This document shows, piece after piece, positions 35,740-48,592 of a DNA stretch of 64,000 nt. The position numbers were made by a program, and so were the translations under genes. The first letter of the stretch is position 1, and each line of letters starts with the position of its first letter. The stretch covers positions 1,269,034 through 1,333,033 of the forward strand of contig VXAI01000019.1 in NCBI GenBank assembly GCA_013399305.1, read 5' to 3'. The notes under the pieces are model-generated. The model was not told the origin of the DNA. It did no database searches and was given only the letters and a program-made list of their open reading frames with translations. The stretch comes from Rostratula benghalensis (taxonomy: Eukaryota > Chordata > Aves > Charadriiformes > Rostratulidae).

Positions 35740-35992
35740 AGCCTTCAGGTTGGAACAACCCCAACTCTCTCAGCCTGTCCTCACAGCAGAAGTGCTCCAG
35801 CCCTCTGATTATTTTTGTGGCCTCCTCTGGACCTGCTCCAACAGCTCCCTGCCCTTCCTGTGCTGAGGACTCCAGAGCAGGACACAGTACTCCAGGTGGG
35901 AGTCTCACCAGAGCAGCATAGAGGGGTAGAATCACCCTGCTGGCCACCCCACTTTTGATGCAGCCTTGGCTGTTTCCCACACTGCCTGGAGA
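35740..35992 (-). mobile_element. CR1 LINE internal fragment lacking its 3' end
   Basis: On the minus strand it reads 'QGCIKSGVASRVILPLYAAL', then, with small shifts, 'ATKIIRGLEHFCCEDRLREL' and 'GLF', which are CR1 ORF2 C-terminal motifs. Resemblance stops at 'GGTTGTTCCAACCTGAAGG', where family members continue CCTGGAGAAGAG. No 3' UTR or ATTCTATG tail follows. Loss of the 3' end is unusual because CR1 insertions normally keep it, so a later deletion or rearrangement is likely. Confidence 0.9.
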
Positions 35993-38021
35993 GTATCAAG
36001 GGGTAGATTTAAGGAAGCTCATTTCCAAAGCTGAAAACTTCGGGGCTTTTAACCCTCCCATTATTGCAGTAAGGAAAGCAAAGCTCATGAAGTTTCAGGC
36101 TTGAAGAAGTTTTCTCACACTGTATTAAGGTATGAGAGAGGAGCTCAACTGCAGCTGAAAGGCTGAGTTTAAATATTTCCTAAATTCATAACACTTTAAC
36201 TTGATTTGTTTCCGGCTTCTGTTCACACCAGAATAATATTAACATGTCAAAGATATGCTGACATGAAAACTAAAAGGTAGAATTTGGATTTTGTGGTTGG
36301 TAGATGAAAGCAGTTGTTTGTGTCACTCAGTTTGTCCAAGGAGAAGTGCTGTGTTAGAGACCCTAGGAAATGTATCCTCAGAGAAACATCTAAAGCACTT
36401 TCTCTTGATCTATTTTTTTATTAAATTTTCACCTACTTCATACATTCATTTATAAGCCTCTTGTAAATATTTACTGACAAGTGTTTAACCATATTGCATA
36501 CATGCTTTGCTTTTGTGAAAAATGAGCAAGTACATTGTCTAATTAATGTAGTCAAATTTTTACTACATGTAAATTTGAAATTCTAGCAAATAGCTCAGCA
36601 TAAATGATGGAAGTGTTGTGCCTTTTATTTTATAACTGTTGAACCAAGTTACTTATCTGTAGTTTATACACACTCTTCTATATATTAACTTGCCTTTAGT
36701 ACTCCTTTATATCAGTCAAAATTCACAGGCCTACATTTTTCCTTCTTCAGCTCCTCAAAATAAAGTATATAGTATGACCAAAAGATTGGATGTCTTCAGC
36801 CTCAACATAGGCAGAAGTAAAGAGCTTAAAAAAGCAGCCCTCATTCACATGATGTTTCTGTCACGTTCCTAATGACCCCATAATTGCAATAGTCAAAATG
36901 ATCGCACATTTTGATGTTAATAAAAGGTGTGTTAGTAGGTCTTTCAGTGGCAATCCTGTTAAACTATCCCCATTTTACATGGTCACACACTTTCTGTTCC
37001 TCTCCATGCACTGAGTAAAATGCAGTCTCAACTGAATACACTACAATCACTCGATCACACATCTTTCATTTAATACTGATCATTTACCCAGGATTATGCA
37101 TACAAATAGAAATAAAACCCTACCAAATCATCCAGCTTTATTGCCTTAGTAGAAACCTTCAGAAGGTTCCTCTCACTGCCTTTTTTTTTTTTTTTCCCCC
37201 CCAAATTGCTGTTCGCAGAACTGTATGTCTGCTCAGTATCTACATCTGTAGTGTTTGTTAATGAAAGGGCTCGGACATAAAAGCTGGTATCTGTAGAACT
37301 GAGGCAGAGAAGAAGAGGCAGCACGTGAATTAAAAATCTACTTGGGGAAAAAAAAAATATCCATTGAAAGGACAAACGCAAAACCCCACACATTTTCTTT
37401 GTTCAGAAAATCCCAGATCCACAAATGGTTGGAGTCTGGCATAGCATTACTGCATGTTGGCCCTGTTCTTTTTGGTTTTTCTCCATGCATAAATCGTTGG
37501 GCAATGTAGCAATCTGAAAATTAAAGGTATAAGAAGAAACAGCTAGAAGGGCAAAATGCTGATGAAAGAATGAAGACTGCTTAAGACTACATATTATTCT
37601 GCTCATTGCTTATCAAAATTCCTCTTAAAATTGAAGTAAGCAATCAAGCAAGGAACCTATTGTACTAAAATAGCAAAGTAAAAGAAGCGCTTAGAAATAT
37701 AAAGAATTTTCACAAAAATTAAAACCATGTTCTAGAAAAAGAAAAAATATGAAAAAACATAAAAACTTTAATCCATTAATACATACTTATTTTGCTAAAT
37801 ATAAACCCCGAATAATAAAGGACAGAAGAGATCTCAAAGAAGAAATTGTTAATTGCATGAAAGTTATCGAAGAAAAAAAACTTTTTTTCAAATGCATCAG
37901 AAGCAGGAATCCAACCAGAAATAAAGTTCAATAGACAACTGAAACGTAGTGATTGATCTTAAGAAAGACAAGGCCATAGTATAAAAGTTAAATTAATTCT
38001 ACTCACTGATACACAAAGAAT
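35993..38021. other. Non-coding desert
   Basis: AT-rich unique sequence with a T/C tract at about 37182-37202. No gene or recognised repeat. Confidence 0.5.
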
Positions 38022-38050
38022 GAGGAGAAGGAGGTGGAGGAGGAGGAGGG
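38022..38050. repeat. (GGA)n purine repeat
   Basis: GAG/GGA triplets with one GGT interruption. The purine-only strand could adopt triplex or G-rich structures, but the repeat is short. Confidence 0.8.
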
Positions 38051-38479
38051 AGCAACTCTCTCCTATTGAAGTGTCAGATGTCAGAATAATTCAATAGAAT
38101 ACGTTGTAGCACAGCATCAATACAATAACTTTGTTAACTAGGAGAAGTAAGGAAATTCAAGTATTAAATTGCTAAAATACTGTTTATGGTAAGCAATCCT
38201 GTAGGTCAAGTCAGACTCACTGAAGGGTGGAAAGAGGTACCCAGATACTTCTGGGCAAAACTGGAGCGTGACTTCAAAACTGAGGCTATCAATAAATGCC
38301 ATGAGGGAGTTAGACTTATTAGATAGTGATAGTGAAGTAACTCTACTATATTGGAAAAGGTCAATGTGCTTTATGCAGAGGGAATGTGATTTGCAACATA
38401 ATTTTTGCTTCACAGATCTGCTGGAGTCCTTTGATGGAGGCAGTGGTGTGGGTAAAAGATATGTTTAGAAGAGTATGCT

Positions 38480-39185
38480 AAAATCTACAGCTGACTGTGA
38501 AGACCTGCACGACTATCTTGTGATATTAACTCTGTAAATGGAAATGAAATGGCAGATGAAATTCAATGTCAATGAATGCAAAATAATGCGCTTGGTGGGA
38601 AAACCACAATAACCCTGCTATAGATGCACAATAATGAGCTCTGAAAGATCTGGTAGTCATTATGAGTAGATTTCTGAAAGCATCAGCTGAATGTTCAGAG
38701 GCAGTTAAAGTGGTAAATAGAACTTAGGAAATATTAGGAAAGTAATAAAGAACAGAAATTGTCATTATGACACTACATAATGTCTGGTGGGTCTACGTCT
38801 TGACTTGTGGGTGTAATTCTGATCATCCCACTTAAAATAATGCAGCAGAACTAGGGCAGTTTCAGAGGTGGAAGATAAGTCAGATCAGAAATGTGTAGAT
38901 TAAAAATACTCTTTACTTTGGAAAAGAGATGACTGATAGGAGGAGTATATGATAGGATTATGTAAAATCTCAAACAGCACAGATAACACAACCAAAGAAA
39001 GTTTACCCTTTATAGCTCAGCAAAATTGTTAGGGACCAGGCTTAAAGCAAATTAAAAAGAAGGTCATATTCATACGAAATAAATACAGTATAGTCACAAC
39101 TGCCAGGGAACAATGGAGCTCAGAAGGAGATCTAAAAGAGGAATTAAGAAATTCATAGGTTTATCAAGAATCAATAAAAGCAAAG
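38480..39185 (+). mobile_element. Ancient CR1-like LINE relic (deep lineage)
   Basis: Recognised by wording of the old CR1 lineage common in turtles and crocodiles. 'KWQMKFNVNECKIM' is encoded near 38547-38588. 'AGGCAGTTAAAGTGGTAAAT' with 'GGAAATATTAGGAAAGTAAT' follows near 38700-38740. 'TTTGGAAAAGAGATGACTG' lies near 38917 and a 'GCCAGGGAAC' block near 39101. The 'TTCATAGGTTTATCAAGAAT' end lies near 39152. Stops and indels are frequent, so the copy is old. The 38190-38470 segment may be its upstream part but shows no clear motif. Confidence 0.7.
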
Positions 39186-41875
39186 GTCCAGAGGCAGTCT
39201 TGACCAAAAAGTCCTTAAATTGCTGGTTACCGACAACAGAGTGACTCTACCAGGAGAGGTGCAACTTTTTTATACTTGAATTGTTTTTACCCTTTCTCTT
39301 GAGTCACCCACTGCATGCTGCTGCTGAGACCTGGGGAGAGTTTTGCTGGGTTTGTTACAAGGGAGTTCTTATCGGTATCCTTATTCTATTTTTTTGGCCT
39401 GTGTCCCAAACCATACTTTTTGGGTGAGTCCCCTCCTGTAAATAAACACCTCTCATCATATTAAAGATGTGTCGATAGACAGGAATTTTCAAAAGGTCTG
39501 TAGTAATTAACCACAAAGGTTCTCTCTGCCTTAAAATTTAAGAATTGTCAGTGTCTTTTCTATAACCACAAGATTCTGAGATGCAAGTTTTCCTGCTGTA
39601 CAAAGAAGCCAGTTTGGACCACATGTGTTTTTTTTTTTAAATAAACATTTAAGACAGAAAGCTTTGTAATTCGTTTAAATAGGGCTTTTGTGAAGCATCT
39701 GAAAGAGAATTTGTTTTGACAGATAATTTACTGATCACATTATCTAAAGCCTATCCCATTCCTCACTGAATTTTGTTTTAGATACGACGGGAAATGAGCC
39801 ACTGAAAAAGCACACCCTTCATTTGTCCTGTTGAACCTATTAAACAAACAAGAATATCTGGAAATAATATGAATTTAACTAACCTGGAATGATCCCATCC
39901 ATGAACAAAAAAATTTATTAGTGGTCATAAGCAACACATTAATGAGAGGAAGGATTTTTTGTGTAGAAATTTTTTTCCTCAGACCTTTTGTATTGTGTTA
40001 GTTTGAATTACTAAATGGCTGTCATATTCTGCCTTAGAGATAGCTTTATTTAAGTGATAAGCGGGGAATTTTTGAGTTGGATCATGCCTTCCAAAGCACA
40101 GATGCATGACTGCATATTGGAAGAAAGGGAGGCCCTTACCAAATCTGTTCTTGTATCTCCCTGTTTAAATTATCATTAATTTTAAAGAAATTTAAAAATA
40201 TGGCTAATGCAACTTCAAAGTCTCACACAAAAAATGGGGAACAATAAACTTCATTGATGATGACTAAAAACTGCTAAAAGCAACTCGATTATTTGTTAAG
40301 GTGGTTACAAGCAAACAAACTGTATTTTATTGCCACCAAGCACGTGTTTGAATATCAAGAACAGAGGAGCAAAGTAATTCTTTGCAGAGCAGTGACTGTA
40401 TCCTGTGAAGCAGGAAAGGAAAATGGGGTACAGCAAGAAGGAAAGGGAAGTAAAGTTACTTACACATGAACTAAACATTCATGATCCCGCTCCCTGAAAG
40501 GGCCAAGGTAATCTTAGAATGTAGAAATAGGAGGGTTTCGAAACTAGAGAAGTTTTTGTACTAGTATTGTGATTATTGGAACCCTTCCATGGTATATTTT
40601 AGTAACATCTTTAATGTTAAACGAACGTTCACAGTTTTTAATCTTCATCAAGAGAGTTACTGATGGTGTGGGATTGTGCTGTCTCAGCCAGAAATACATT
40701 ATGGGCAGGAATAATTGCCTCTTTTGTTAAATTCATACTTTGCTTATATCTTTATAAAACTTTCCTTTTATTGAGATCATACCCACAAAAAATCTAAACA
40801 GCTTAGGTTGACATAGATATTTAAAATATATTATCTCCTATTGTTTATTTAATATATAATTGCTATTAAATTGTTTCTCTCATGTTATGGAATGGTAAAA
40901 TATTATTAAAATATAAAAATATCTTTGTCTGTGGGTGTGGGTATTTAAAATTAAATTCATAGGAAGTTTCAGGAATTCTTTATTAATTGAGTAACATATG
41001 AAAACAATTTTTCCTAATTTTCATTGTTCTGCTCTTAAACTGCCTTGCACGTCTGCACATTTTGCCTTCTCAACATCAGGCATCACTAAAACTTCCTGGT
41101 GTTGATGAAATAAAGAAGCTGCTGCAAACTTCCCTCTGGTGGAGTCCCATCAGCAACAGCTGTTGATTCAGAAGGTCATGCTGTGACTACCCCAGCAGTA
41201 TCACACAGCAGTGTGTCCTTTCTTTTGATTTCTTGCTTGGGCTCAGCTGCTCTTCAAACCACCTGTCTTACCATACCTGAAAATATTTCAATTTTATCTG
41301 GAACAAAACTAGCGATTCAACCAGTTTGACTGCAGCCTAGTAAACCAGCCTCACCTCTTCATTGCCTTTGCACAATGACAGATTCCCTGTGTAAAATCTC
41401 CAACTGCAAGTAAGAAAAAATGAACTCTTTAAGTTATTGGTATCAATATAGAGTCCACAAAATGACAATATAATGTGCAGTGTCTGAATTTAGCAACCGA
41501 ATGTCACAAATCATAGCTACTTAAAGTGTACCTGATCGGTGTGTTCGAGACTCTATTTGCTGAAGCTCTGAAGAGAGCCGATTCTGCAGACCTAGATGTT
41601 ATATACAAAAGAGAGATTCATAGGATAATCGTCTTTAGTGCAGGAAAATATCTGTTCATTGCTGTCTTTATGTATATGTTCACAGCCACAAGCTCAACTG
41701 CCATGATATGAAATACAATCATGGTTTGATCAAAATAGAGAGAGGAAAAAATGGCAAAAGCACTTCAGCTCCAATTTGTATTACCACGGTATTTACCAAA
41801 ATAAAATCACATTTATTTCTGCTTGCTGCTCCCACTAAGGTAGCAATGCTGAGTCAGCATCAGCGGAGTCTTCTT
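39186..41875. other. Non-coding desert
   Basis: AT-rich unique sequence. No gene or repeat recognised. The stretch 40790-41000 is especially AT-rich. Confidence 0.5.
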
Positions 41876-42150
41876 TCACAGAATCACAGAATATCAGGGA
41901 TTGGAAGGGACCTTGAAGGCTCATCCAGTCCAATCCCCCTGCCAGAGCAGGAACACCCAGAGCAGGTCACACAGGAACGTGGCCAGGCGGGTTTTGAACG
42001 TCTCCAGAGATGGAGACTCCACAACCTCTCTGGGCAGCCCCTTCCAGTGCTCCCTCACCCTCACTGTGAAGAAGCCTCCTATTTAAGTGGAACCTCCTAT
42101 GTTCTAGCTTGCACCCATTGCCTCTTGTCCTATCACCTTTCTCTGGAGCC
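41876..42150 (-). mobile_element. CR1 LINE 3' end
   Basis: On the plus strand it begins with the inverted tail 'TCACAGAATCACAGAATATC' and continues 'GGGATTGGAAGGGACCTTGA' and 'TCATCCAGTCCAATCCCCCT'. Next come 'CACAACCTCTCTGGGCAGCC' and 'CCTCACCCTCACTGTGAAGA', then 'TTGCCTCTTGTCCTATCACC'. It is a minus-strand, 5'-truncated copy with an intact 3' end. The 'CAGGAACACCCAGAGCAGG' wording defines a subfamily different from the plus-strand copies at 25.5 and 27.7 kb. Confidence 0.95.
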
Positions 42151-45100
42151 ACGTAGGAGACTGAATCTTACTCATCTCGTTGTTCTTTAGGTCTTTGCAA
42201 AAGGTGATCTACCAGCAGCCAATGTCTATATGCTGGTCTGTATCCCCTACCCAACAACTATTTTGTTCTCATTTTTTCCCCTGCGCTTATTTTATGGCTT
42301 TTACTAATTAAAATTAAATTCCTGAGTAAATAACATATCAGTAGGCTACATGATTTTCTGTGGCTAGAAATATTTTACTCATTATGTTGAATATATTATC
42401 TTAAAAAGTTGTTAAGTTCTAAGACCAAACTAAGGTCTCATTCCGAGACCATCAGTGTGGACTAACATATATTTGCACGTTAAAGCTATAAGCATAGGAA
42501 AGTAATTAAAGACAAACCCTTTGTGTCATGAAGTTTCCAAGGCTGGTTTTGAGTCTTTCCCTGATTAATTGAAAAAGTGAATCTCGTGATTTTGGGGTTC
42601 TTTGTAGATCTCCATGACTGATTAAATTCACTCAGCATCATAATAAATACATAAAAATAAATGTAAACATTAATTGTTCAGATTATCACTCTCTTTACAA
42701 CTCAATTGAATGTTAAAGATAAGAACCGTAGGAAAAAAAACCCAAAAACCCTTTTAATTATAATTGCAATATAGCAAGGAGTCAAAAAAATCAGAAGCTG
42801 GCTGAAGGTAGAGTGTTTCCATGTTGATATAGTAAGAATATATTTGCATCGTGTATGTTGATACAGCATGTATATTTCTCCAATATTAAGTATGAAAGAT
42901 TAGATTTCTGGGTTGCCTGGATACACTACAATTTCACTCCAGTGATGATGCCACAGGTTCCAGATTAGTATGAAAGCAAAACAAAAACAAAAAATCTGGA
43001 AGGTATATGTTCCAGTTTTGAAACACTGGTCACACAAGCATACCCTTGCTCACCTTCATTAGTTCCAGGCTTAATGCCAGCACAAGATTTACTTCCTTTT
43101 CAATGTTTTTTTTTTTCCTTCCCAACTTGTCTCTTTTTATTTACAGTCCATAAAGCTCTAAATTACAGTCCTCAAAAGCCCTAAAAGGTCCCCTTACCCA
43201 CCTATCTATCTAGGTGGAGGTTTTGATGAAGCACTATGACAGAATCAACACACATTCCTGATGAAGATGGTGACCTAATTCCAACCCACGTAGGAACAGG
43301 TTAAGAAAATTATATTTTCATTGAAAAGCCCCAAATTATCTTTCCCATTCATATTTGGGTGTGGATGTGCCCTATAAATGGCTGTGCATCCCACAGGTTA
43401 GGAGATGGCACAGCACCTGCCATCTGCTCGAGGTGGAGATTTGCTAAAGGCCACAGGAGGAACCTGCCCACCAACTGGAAAACCTCCAAAGCCAATTTGC
43501 AGGGCTTGATTCTCTGATTACAAAACATATGCCTAAATCCCGTGAACAGCCAGATTTGGCAGGTATTCTCCAGTGCAAACCTTACAGGCACCAAATAACA
43601 TGGAAAGTGGTTGCACAGGAGGCTTCATTAAGGTACACAGTAGGTTTTCTTTCAGAAAATGTCAGCCAGACAGAGAACCGCTGATCCTACCACTGCTTTA
43701 TACAATTTTATCACTTACCCAAGCTGGGAAGGCCACGCTTCACTCCCTTCACCTGTCAGGAGGGATTAAAATTCACACCTAATGCCTCCTCTGCAGGTAA
43801 TTCTTCATTAGTGTTTTATTTTGCATTGGTGGTGTGCTTTTGAAGAGCCCTTCCTCATGTCTCCATTTAGTGCCCTGTGGTCGGGCGTTGCCTTGAAAGG
43901 CCAAGACTGAAAACACTGAACTCTCACGCAGTTTTGGGTGGTGAGAAACCAGCAAATGTGTCCCTTGTGCCCCGATGGGTGTTCAGTCCTCAGGGTCAGC
44001 CTAGAGCTACCCTGCAGTACAGCCCTGAAGAAAGAGCATGTACTGTACATGCTGGTCCTCAGCACTCTCTGCTCTGTTCACCTCCACTGCTGCTGGGCTG
44101 CATTTCTTAGTGCAGCTGTAGCCTGAGAGGTTGGCAGGCACCTCCTTGCTCGTGACCTTGAAATGGTTGGACGTGACAGTGAAGAATTCAGAGCTCATTT
44201 TACTGGAGACAGAGAAGTGTCTACATACACATTAGTGTATATAGCCACAGAAGTGGCTATAAGGTAATGGTCAGCGTACTTCAATTAACTCTGCAGTCTG
44301 AGTTCCCATTCGTTTCTATGAGAGTCATCTCTCTATTTTATTGGGATGATTTAATTGCAAAGAGCGTTGGGTTAACTTCTGAATACTCTCTGTTCCAGTA
44401 GAAACTGCCGTGCTCAGGGACTTTCACGCCGACTGTTGTTTTGCATTGTCTGAGCTCCCTTTGTGTCAGATAAGCAGCATCAGCAGAACTCGTATCTCCA
44501 ATCGTGCCTCTTTAAATCAGATATAATTACCACATGAGACAAAGCACAGACCAGTAATAAGGCTATTGCAATGGTCCGAGGGGGGATCATAAGAAGCATT
44601 TGCAAACAAGTTCCAGGAACGTGCAGAGACAGTACCTTCCTTTCCAGTGCAGCAGGATAGTTTGGATTTCCTTTAAATTTCCTTTCCTTTGAAATGCACA
44701 GTTTCCCTTTCTGAATGCAAAAAATAATTAGGAGAGCCAAAATATAAAATATGAATAAGACCGTTCTTCATATTGAGCTTTTAAGGAGGTAATAACTTCT
44801 CAGACCACTATCTACATCCTGGGACTTATCTGCCCTGACCTACTTCAGTGAGTGATACTCAAATAAAATATGCAGTGAAAAGTAATTTAATAAAGGTTAT
44901 AGATAATCATAAAGAGCAAATTGGGGGGAAAAAAAGTGACAGATAAGAAATAGGACAGAAACATGCATTGTCAATCTGCTAAACTTATTTGCTGTTCCAG
45001 CATCCAAGAAATATGCCTGCTCAGTGCTGAAAAAAATTAAAAACTTGACTTACAACATCTTTCAACGTTAAGAAAATACTGCTACTCAGTATGGCTTTTT

Positions 45101-45355
45101 GATTTAATTACAGTCAGATCAGGGAAAAATAGACTGAAAAATCACAGGCATAGGTGTAGAAGTTCTTTTGCTATGTTTACTCTGTGCAGCACAGAGTTAT
45201 TACTTGGGATTAACTGATGATTAATTGATGAATCAATATTTCATCCAGACTGTTCCTGCATCTTTACAGAAGACAGGAACACTGAAGGTCTGATGAAGCA
45301 ATTGGAACATCTGATCACTGTGCATTTCACAGCATTGGGTCAGGTGTTAGTTGCA
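42151..45355. other. Non-coding desert
   Basis: AT-rich, with a T tract near 43107. The 43350-44200 part is more balanced in composition and holds overlapping short frames on both strands, with no domain recognised. Confidence 0.5.
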
Positions 45356-45476
45356 TAGTCATAGAAATAGGGCAAGTGGGAGAGAGATCATACTAGACCT
45401 AGAAAATATCATACTAGACCATTCCACTGACATGTCTATGACAGGAGGAGGATCGGCTGAGCCTGACTTGAAAGAA
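45356..45476 (-). mobile_element. Probable ancient CR1-like relic, 3' part
   Basis: On the plus strand 'GTCATAGAAATAGGGCAAG', 'GAGATCATACTAGACC', 'CATTCCACTGACATGTCTAT' and 'GGCTGAGCCTGACTTGAAAG' follow the order of the inverted 3' end of old CR1 copies: tail, then a TCATCTAGTCCA-type word, then an AGCCTGTCTTGAA-type word. It includes a local duplication of ATCATACTAGACC at 45388-45421. Identity is low and the call is tentative. Confidence 0.5.
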
Positions 45477-46633
45477 GTACCCAGCTGAACTAGGAATGGT
45501 GGGAACTCTAGGAAACACTCTTCCTATTTGATGCCTTGCTTTCTGAAAGGAAACAGACATCGACTGATGTGATCTAAATCCAACTTGTACGTAGCCTTCA
45601 TGGTTGACTGATCCAGCACACGGTAAACTTCTGTGCTACAGTCTACTTCACAGAATAAAAGAGTCGCTTCTGGGACTGGTGTCTGACATGTGCAGAATCC
45701 TTCTTGATACAGATATCCCTTAGGAATAAGCTTTTATCCCATCAGAGACTTCAGGCCCAGCCTTAAAAATAGATATCCATACATATGTATCTACATCTGC
45801 TTGTCACTGAGACAAGGCCTCTCATTTCCAGAATGTGCAAATATTCAAATTAAATGCATTATTAAAACAAAATATTAAATTGAGTTTAATTTCATAGCTG
45901 TGTATACTAAAATATTAAGCATTTAATCTTCTTCATGAAAGTCAGTGAGAGGCATACTGTCACTTTCACCAGTGAAATAAACAATTGAAAATGTAAGACT
46001 TTCAATGTAATTTAGGATTTTCAATGAAAAACCAGCTTTTAGATCATGGCAAAAAAACCCAGTGATTGATTAAATGGTTTCACATGAACTTGTACAGTTC
46101 AGTGAAGGTGCTGATGTGCTGAAGATTGTCAAGTACTTACAGCTGAACCCTTCCTCCCTCTCCCCCCCAAGTTAAATGCCAGTTTAAAAGTGATGTAACA
46201 AGGTGGTAACATTTTCACTGTTTTTTTCTGGTATTATGTCAATTGGAGCATATAAAGGAGAGAAGTCAGCAGACACTATCATTTTATCTTTGTGACACCA
46301 AGGAGCTCCAAGTGATAGAGACTGTCAAGACCTAGCAAATTATTGTGTCATATCTTACATCCAGAAAAATCCTTCATTAACAAAACATTAGTGGGGTAAA
46401 GTGAAAAAATGAAAAAATTCAACCTTGGAAGAACTAAGGTTGACTCGTAAATCTTAGTTGTACTGTTTTTCTGCATATGCACCAATTTGATAATTACTCC
46501 ACACGCTTGAGGTGAGGGAGAATTTGAAATGTTTTTTAAAAAAGCAAATACTTCCCCCTTAATAAGCTACGTTCCTTGACTTAAGTCTGTGGAGCTACTT
46601 AGAATGAAAGAAATGTTGGTCTACACATAACTG
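45477..46633. other. Non-coding stretch
   Basis: AT-rich unique sequence. No gene or repeat recognised. Confidence 0.5.
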
Positions 46634-46866
46634 ATGAAAACCAATGGGGATCCAAATTTGGACCCCACAAAAAAAAGCACACTCTGGATTACAAACCATG
46701 GTCTGGGTCACAAGTGCTCAGAAGATGAGAGCATACCCTATGGCACATACAGAGTGGCAGTGCGAGATGCACTCCTCATGGTCTTCCTAAAGGTCACGCT
46801 ATCAAACCAAAATCCCAGACCCAAGGAAGCATTTGTCAGATGCTATAGATCTGTCTTAAACTGCAG
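46634..46866 (+). CDS. Exon-like open frame ending at a splice-donor-like site (tentative)
   Basis: An ATG opens 77 codons beginning MKTNGDPNLDPTKKSTLWIT and ending RCYRSVLNC, then CTGCAG|GTAAAT, a fair 5' splice site. If unspliced, the frame stops at once at 46868. Amino acid composition is mixed and not the Phe/Ile/Lys bias of random AT-rich frames. There is no promoter-like island upstream, no signal peptide and no recognised domain. It could be a chance frame or a lncRNA exon. Confidence 0.13.
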
Positions 46867-48280
46867 GTAAATTAAATGGTTATAATTATCACTTCTGGTC
46901 TGAAATTCATTAATATTTTGTCATGTCATTCTTCAGAAGAAAAACACAGGATTCCATCTGTTTAGATTCCTTAGTTTGCCTAAAATTGTGATTTCTGAAC
47001 ACCTTCTAAAATTCTGAAACCTGTTTTAAACCTCAGAGCTGACAATTGTTTCTGTGTAGTATTTCATATTCTTAACCTCTCAGTGAGGATAACTTTAAGG
47101 AGCAGTGGGATATTCTCTACCTTCCCTCCATCTCTTCCTTCTCTTTCCTGTCTTCTCTCAGTCTTCCTTTTCCCTTTGGCTCTTTTCTCTCCTCTTCCTT
47201 TTTCTCACCTTCATTTGGAGTCATGAAAGAGAGAGAGCTAAACCAAGAAAGCAAGTTTTTTCTTTTTGCTCTGAAGCTGGTGGAGATTTGTGGTCATCCT
47301 AATCACCATCAGTAATGAGTTCCCAAGCCCCAGTGCTGCTGGTGAGCAAACCATCTTCTGCTCTTATGGGCTTCACTCTCATGGTTGACAGCTTCATCTC
47401 TCCTAAGGAATGCAGTTGTCGGGGCATAGCTTTGTGGTGAAAAATACCAACAACCCCCCAAACCAACCAGACAAATAAAAATGTACTCTCCAACATGTCT
47501 GGAGGTAATGCCTTGGATAGCTCTAAGTTAACACATATTCAGCAGAACAGAAACCAGTGTGAGTTCTTATAGCACATTTGTCCTGAAATTTTTGTGATAG
47601 AAATAAATGGGAAGCTTTTTGTGTGACTTTTTTTTTTTTTTTTTTAATCAATGAAATACGCAAACATGAGCTGGAATAGATACATACTTACATGGGCCAA
47701 AAATTTGACTAAGAAGATGCTATTTTTACATCCTCATTTCCTGAGTGCAGCTGCACCTTCAAGCCAAAAGCGGGAAGCCTGTAGAAATAAGTCTAGAGTT
47801 CAGTTCTTAAATCAGTGTTTAAGAGCCTAATAAAGAGCCATTTGGGGGGATTGTGTTAAACTTTGAGTTGGTGCAAGTGTTATGCTTTTGGAACTTGGAA
47901 TATCCCTTCAGGCACCCAAATTTGGGCCTAAGCCCAAACAGTGAGCATATTTCCTCAAAAGCTTTGTTTAGCTGTCAATTTATTTAGATGGTTTTGGGGG
48001 TCTATAAATGCATCATAGAAGTTGCTTCAATTAATCACTGAAAGACAAAGTAAGATTTAGTATATTTTTGATGACTGCTGTTTATTGGCACATTATAGCC
48101 AAATAAATTAGGGATTGAACTGAGCAACCCCCCCTCCCAACCTCTACTGCTGCAAATAGCTAAAGAAAACACTTGATGTGCTTCATCTTTCCTAACTTCT
48201 ATTGTCGCAAACAAATCACCACTTAGTGTTTTCAAAGCCATTTGCCTTTGATTAAACATTTTTGTTGTGTTCTGTAACAG
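46867..48280. other. Non-coding stretch
   Basis: Contains a pyrimidine-rich segment at 47120-47215 and a T tract at about 47629-47645. No gene seen. Confidence 0.5.
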
Positions 48281-48592
48281 AAATTTTTAATGCTCCGTTC
48301 CCAGTGCCACGTCCCCCCTCCGCTCCCAGTTTCGAAGTATTATTTCAAGCTTTTACATGGCAGTGTCGGGCCCCAGCTGCTCAGCTGTGGAAAACATTTT
48401 CTCCGGCATCAGCAGCTGGCTGCTTGGCAGCCTGGGCAACCAGCTGCGGGGCCAGGGTTGCCAGCACTGCTGGGGCTGCGATGCAGCTGCAATACCGATG
48501 GGGGCTGCCGCCGCACCGACAGCCTCGGGTACCCCCCTAACTCTCCAGCAGAAGACAGCATTTCAGTTCAAGAAGTTTCAAAATGCCCTTAG
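48281..48592 (+). other. Isolated GC-rich block, all three plus frames open
   Basis: A GC-rich, CpG-containing block stands out from AT-rich surroundings. It begins right after TTGTTGTGTTCTGTAACAG, an acceptor-like sequence ending at 48280. All three plus frames are open through its core for 92-108 codons, so no single coding frame is favoured. Peptides such as FSGISSWLLGSLGN are not recognised. No good donor was found at its right side, where (TA)n-like and T-rich sequence follows. It might be a last exon, a lncRNA exon or a regulatory element. Confidence 0.3.

Noticed and set aside
35495..35980. 161-codon minus-strand frame taken as a gene
   Set aside because: Its N-terminal part is CR1 ORF2 sequence and the rest is read-through into unique DNA with no recognised domain.
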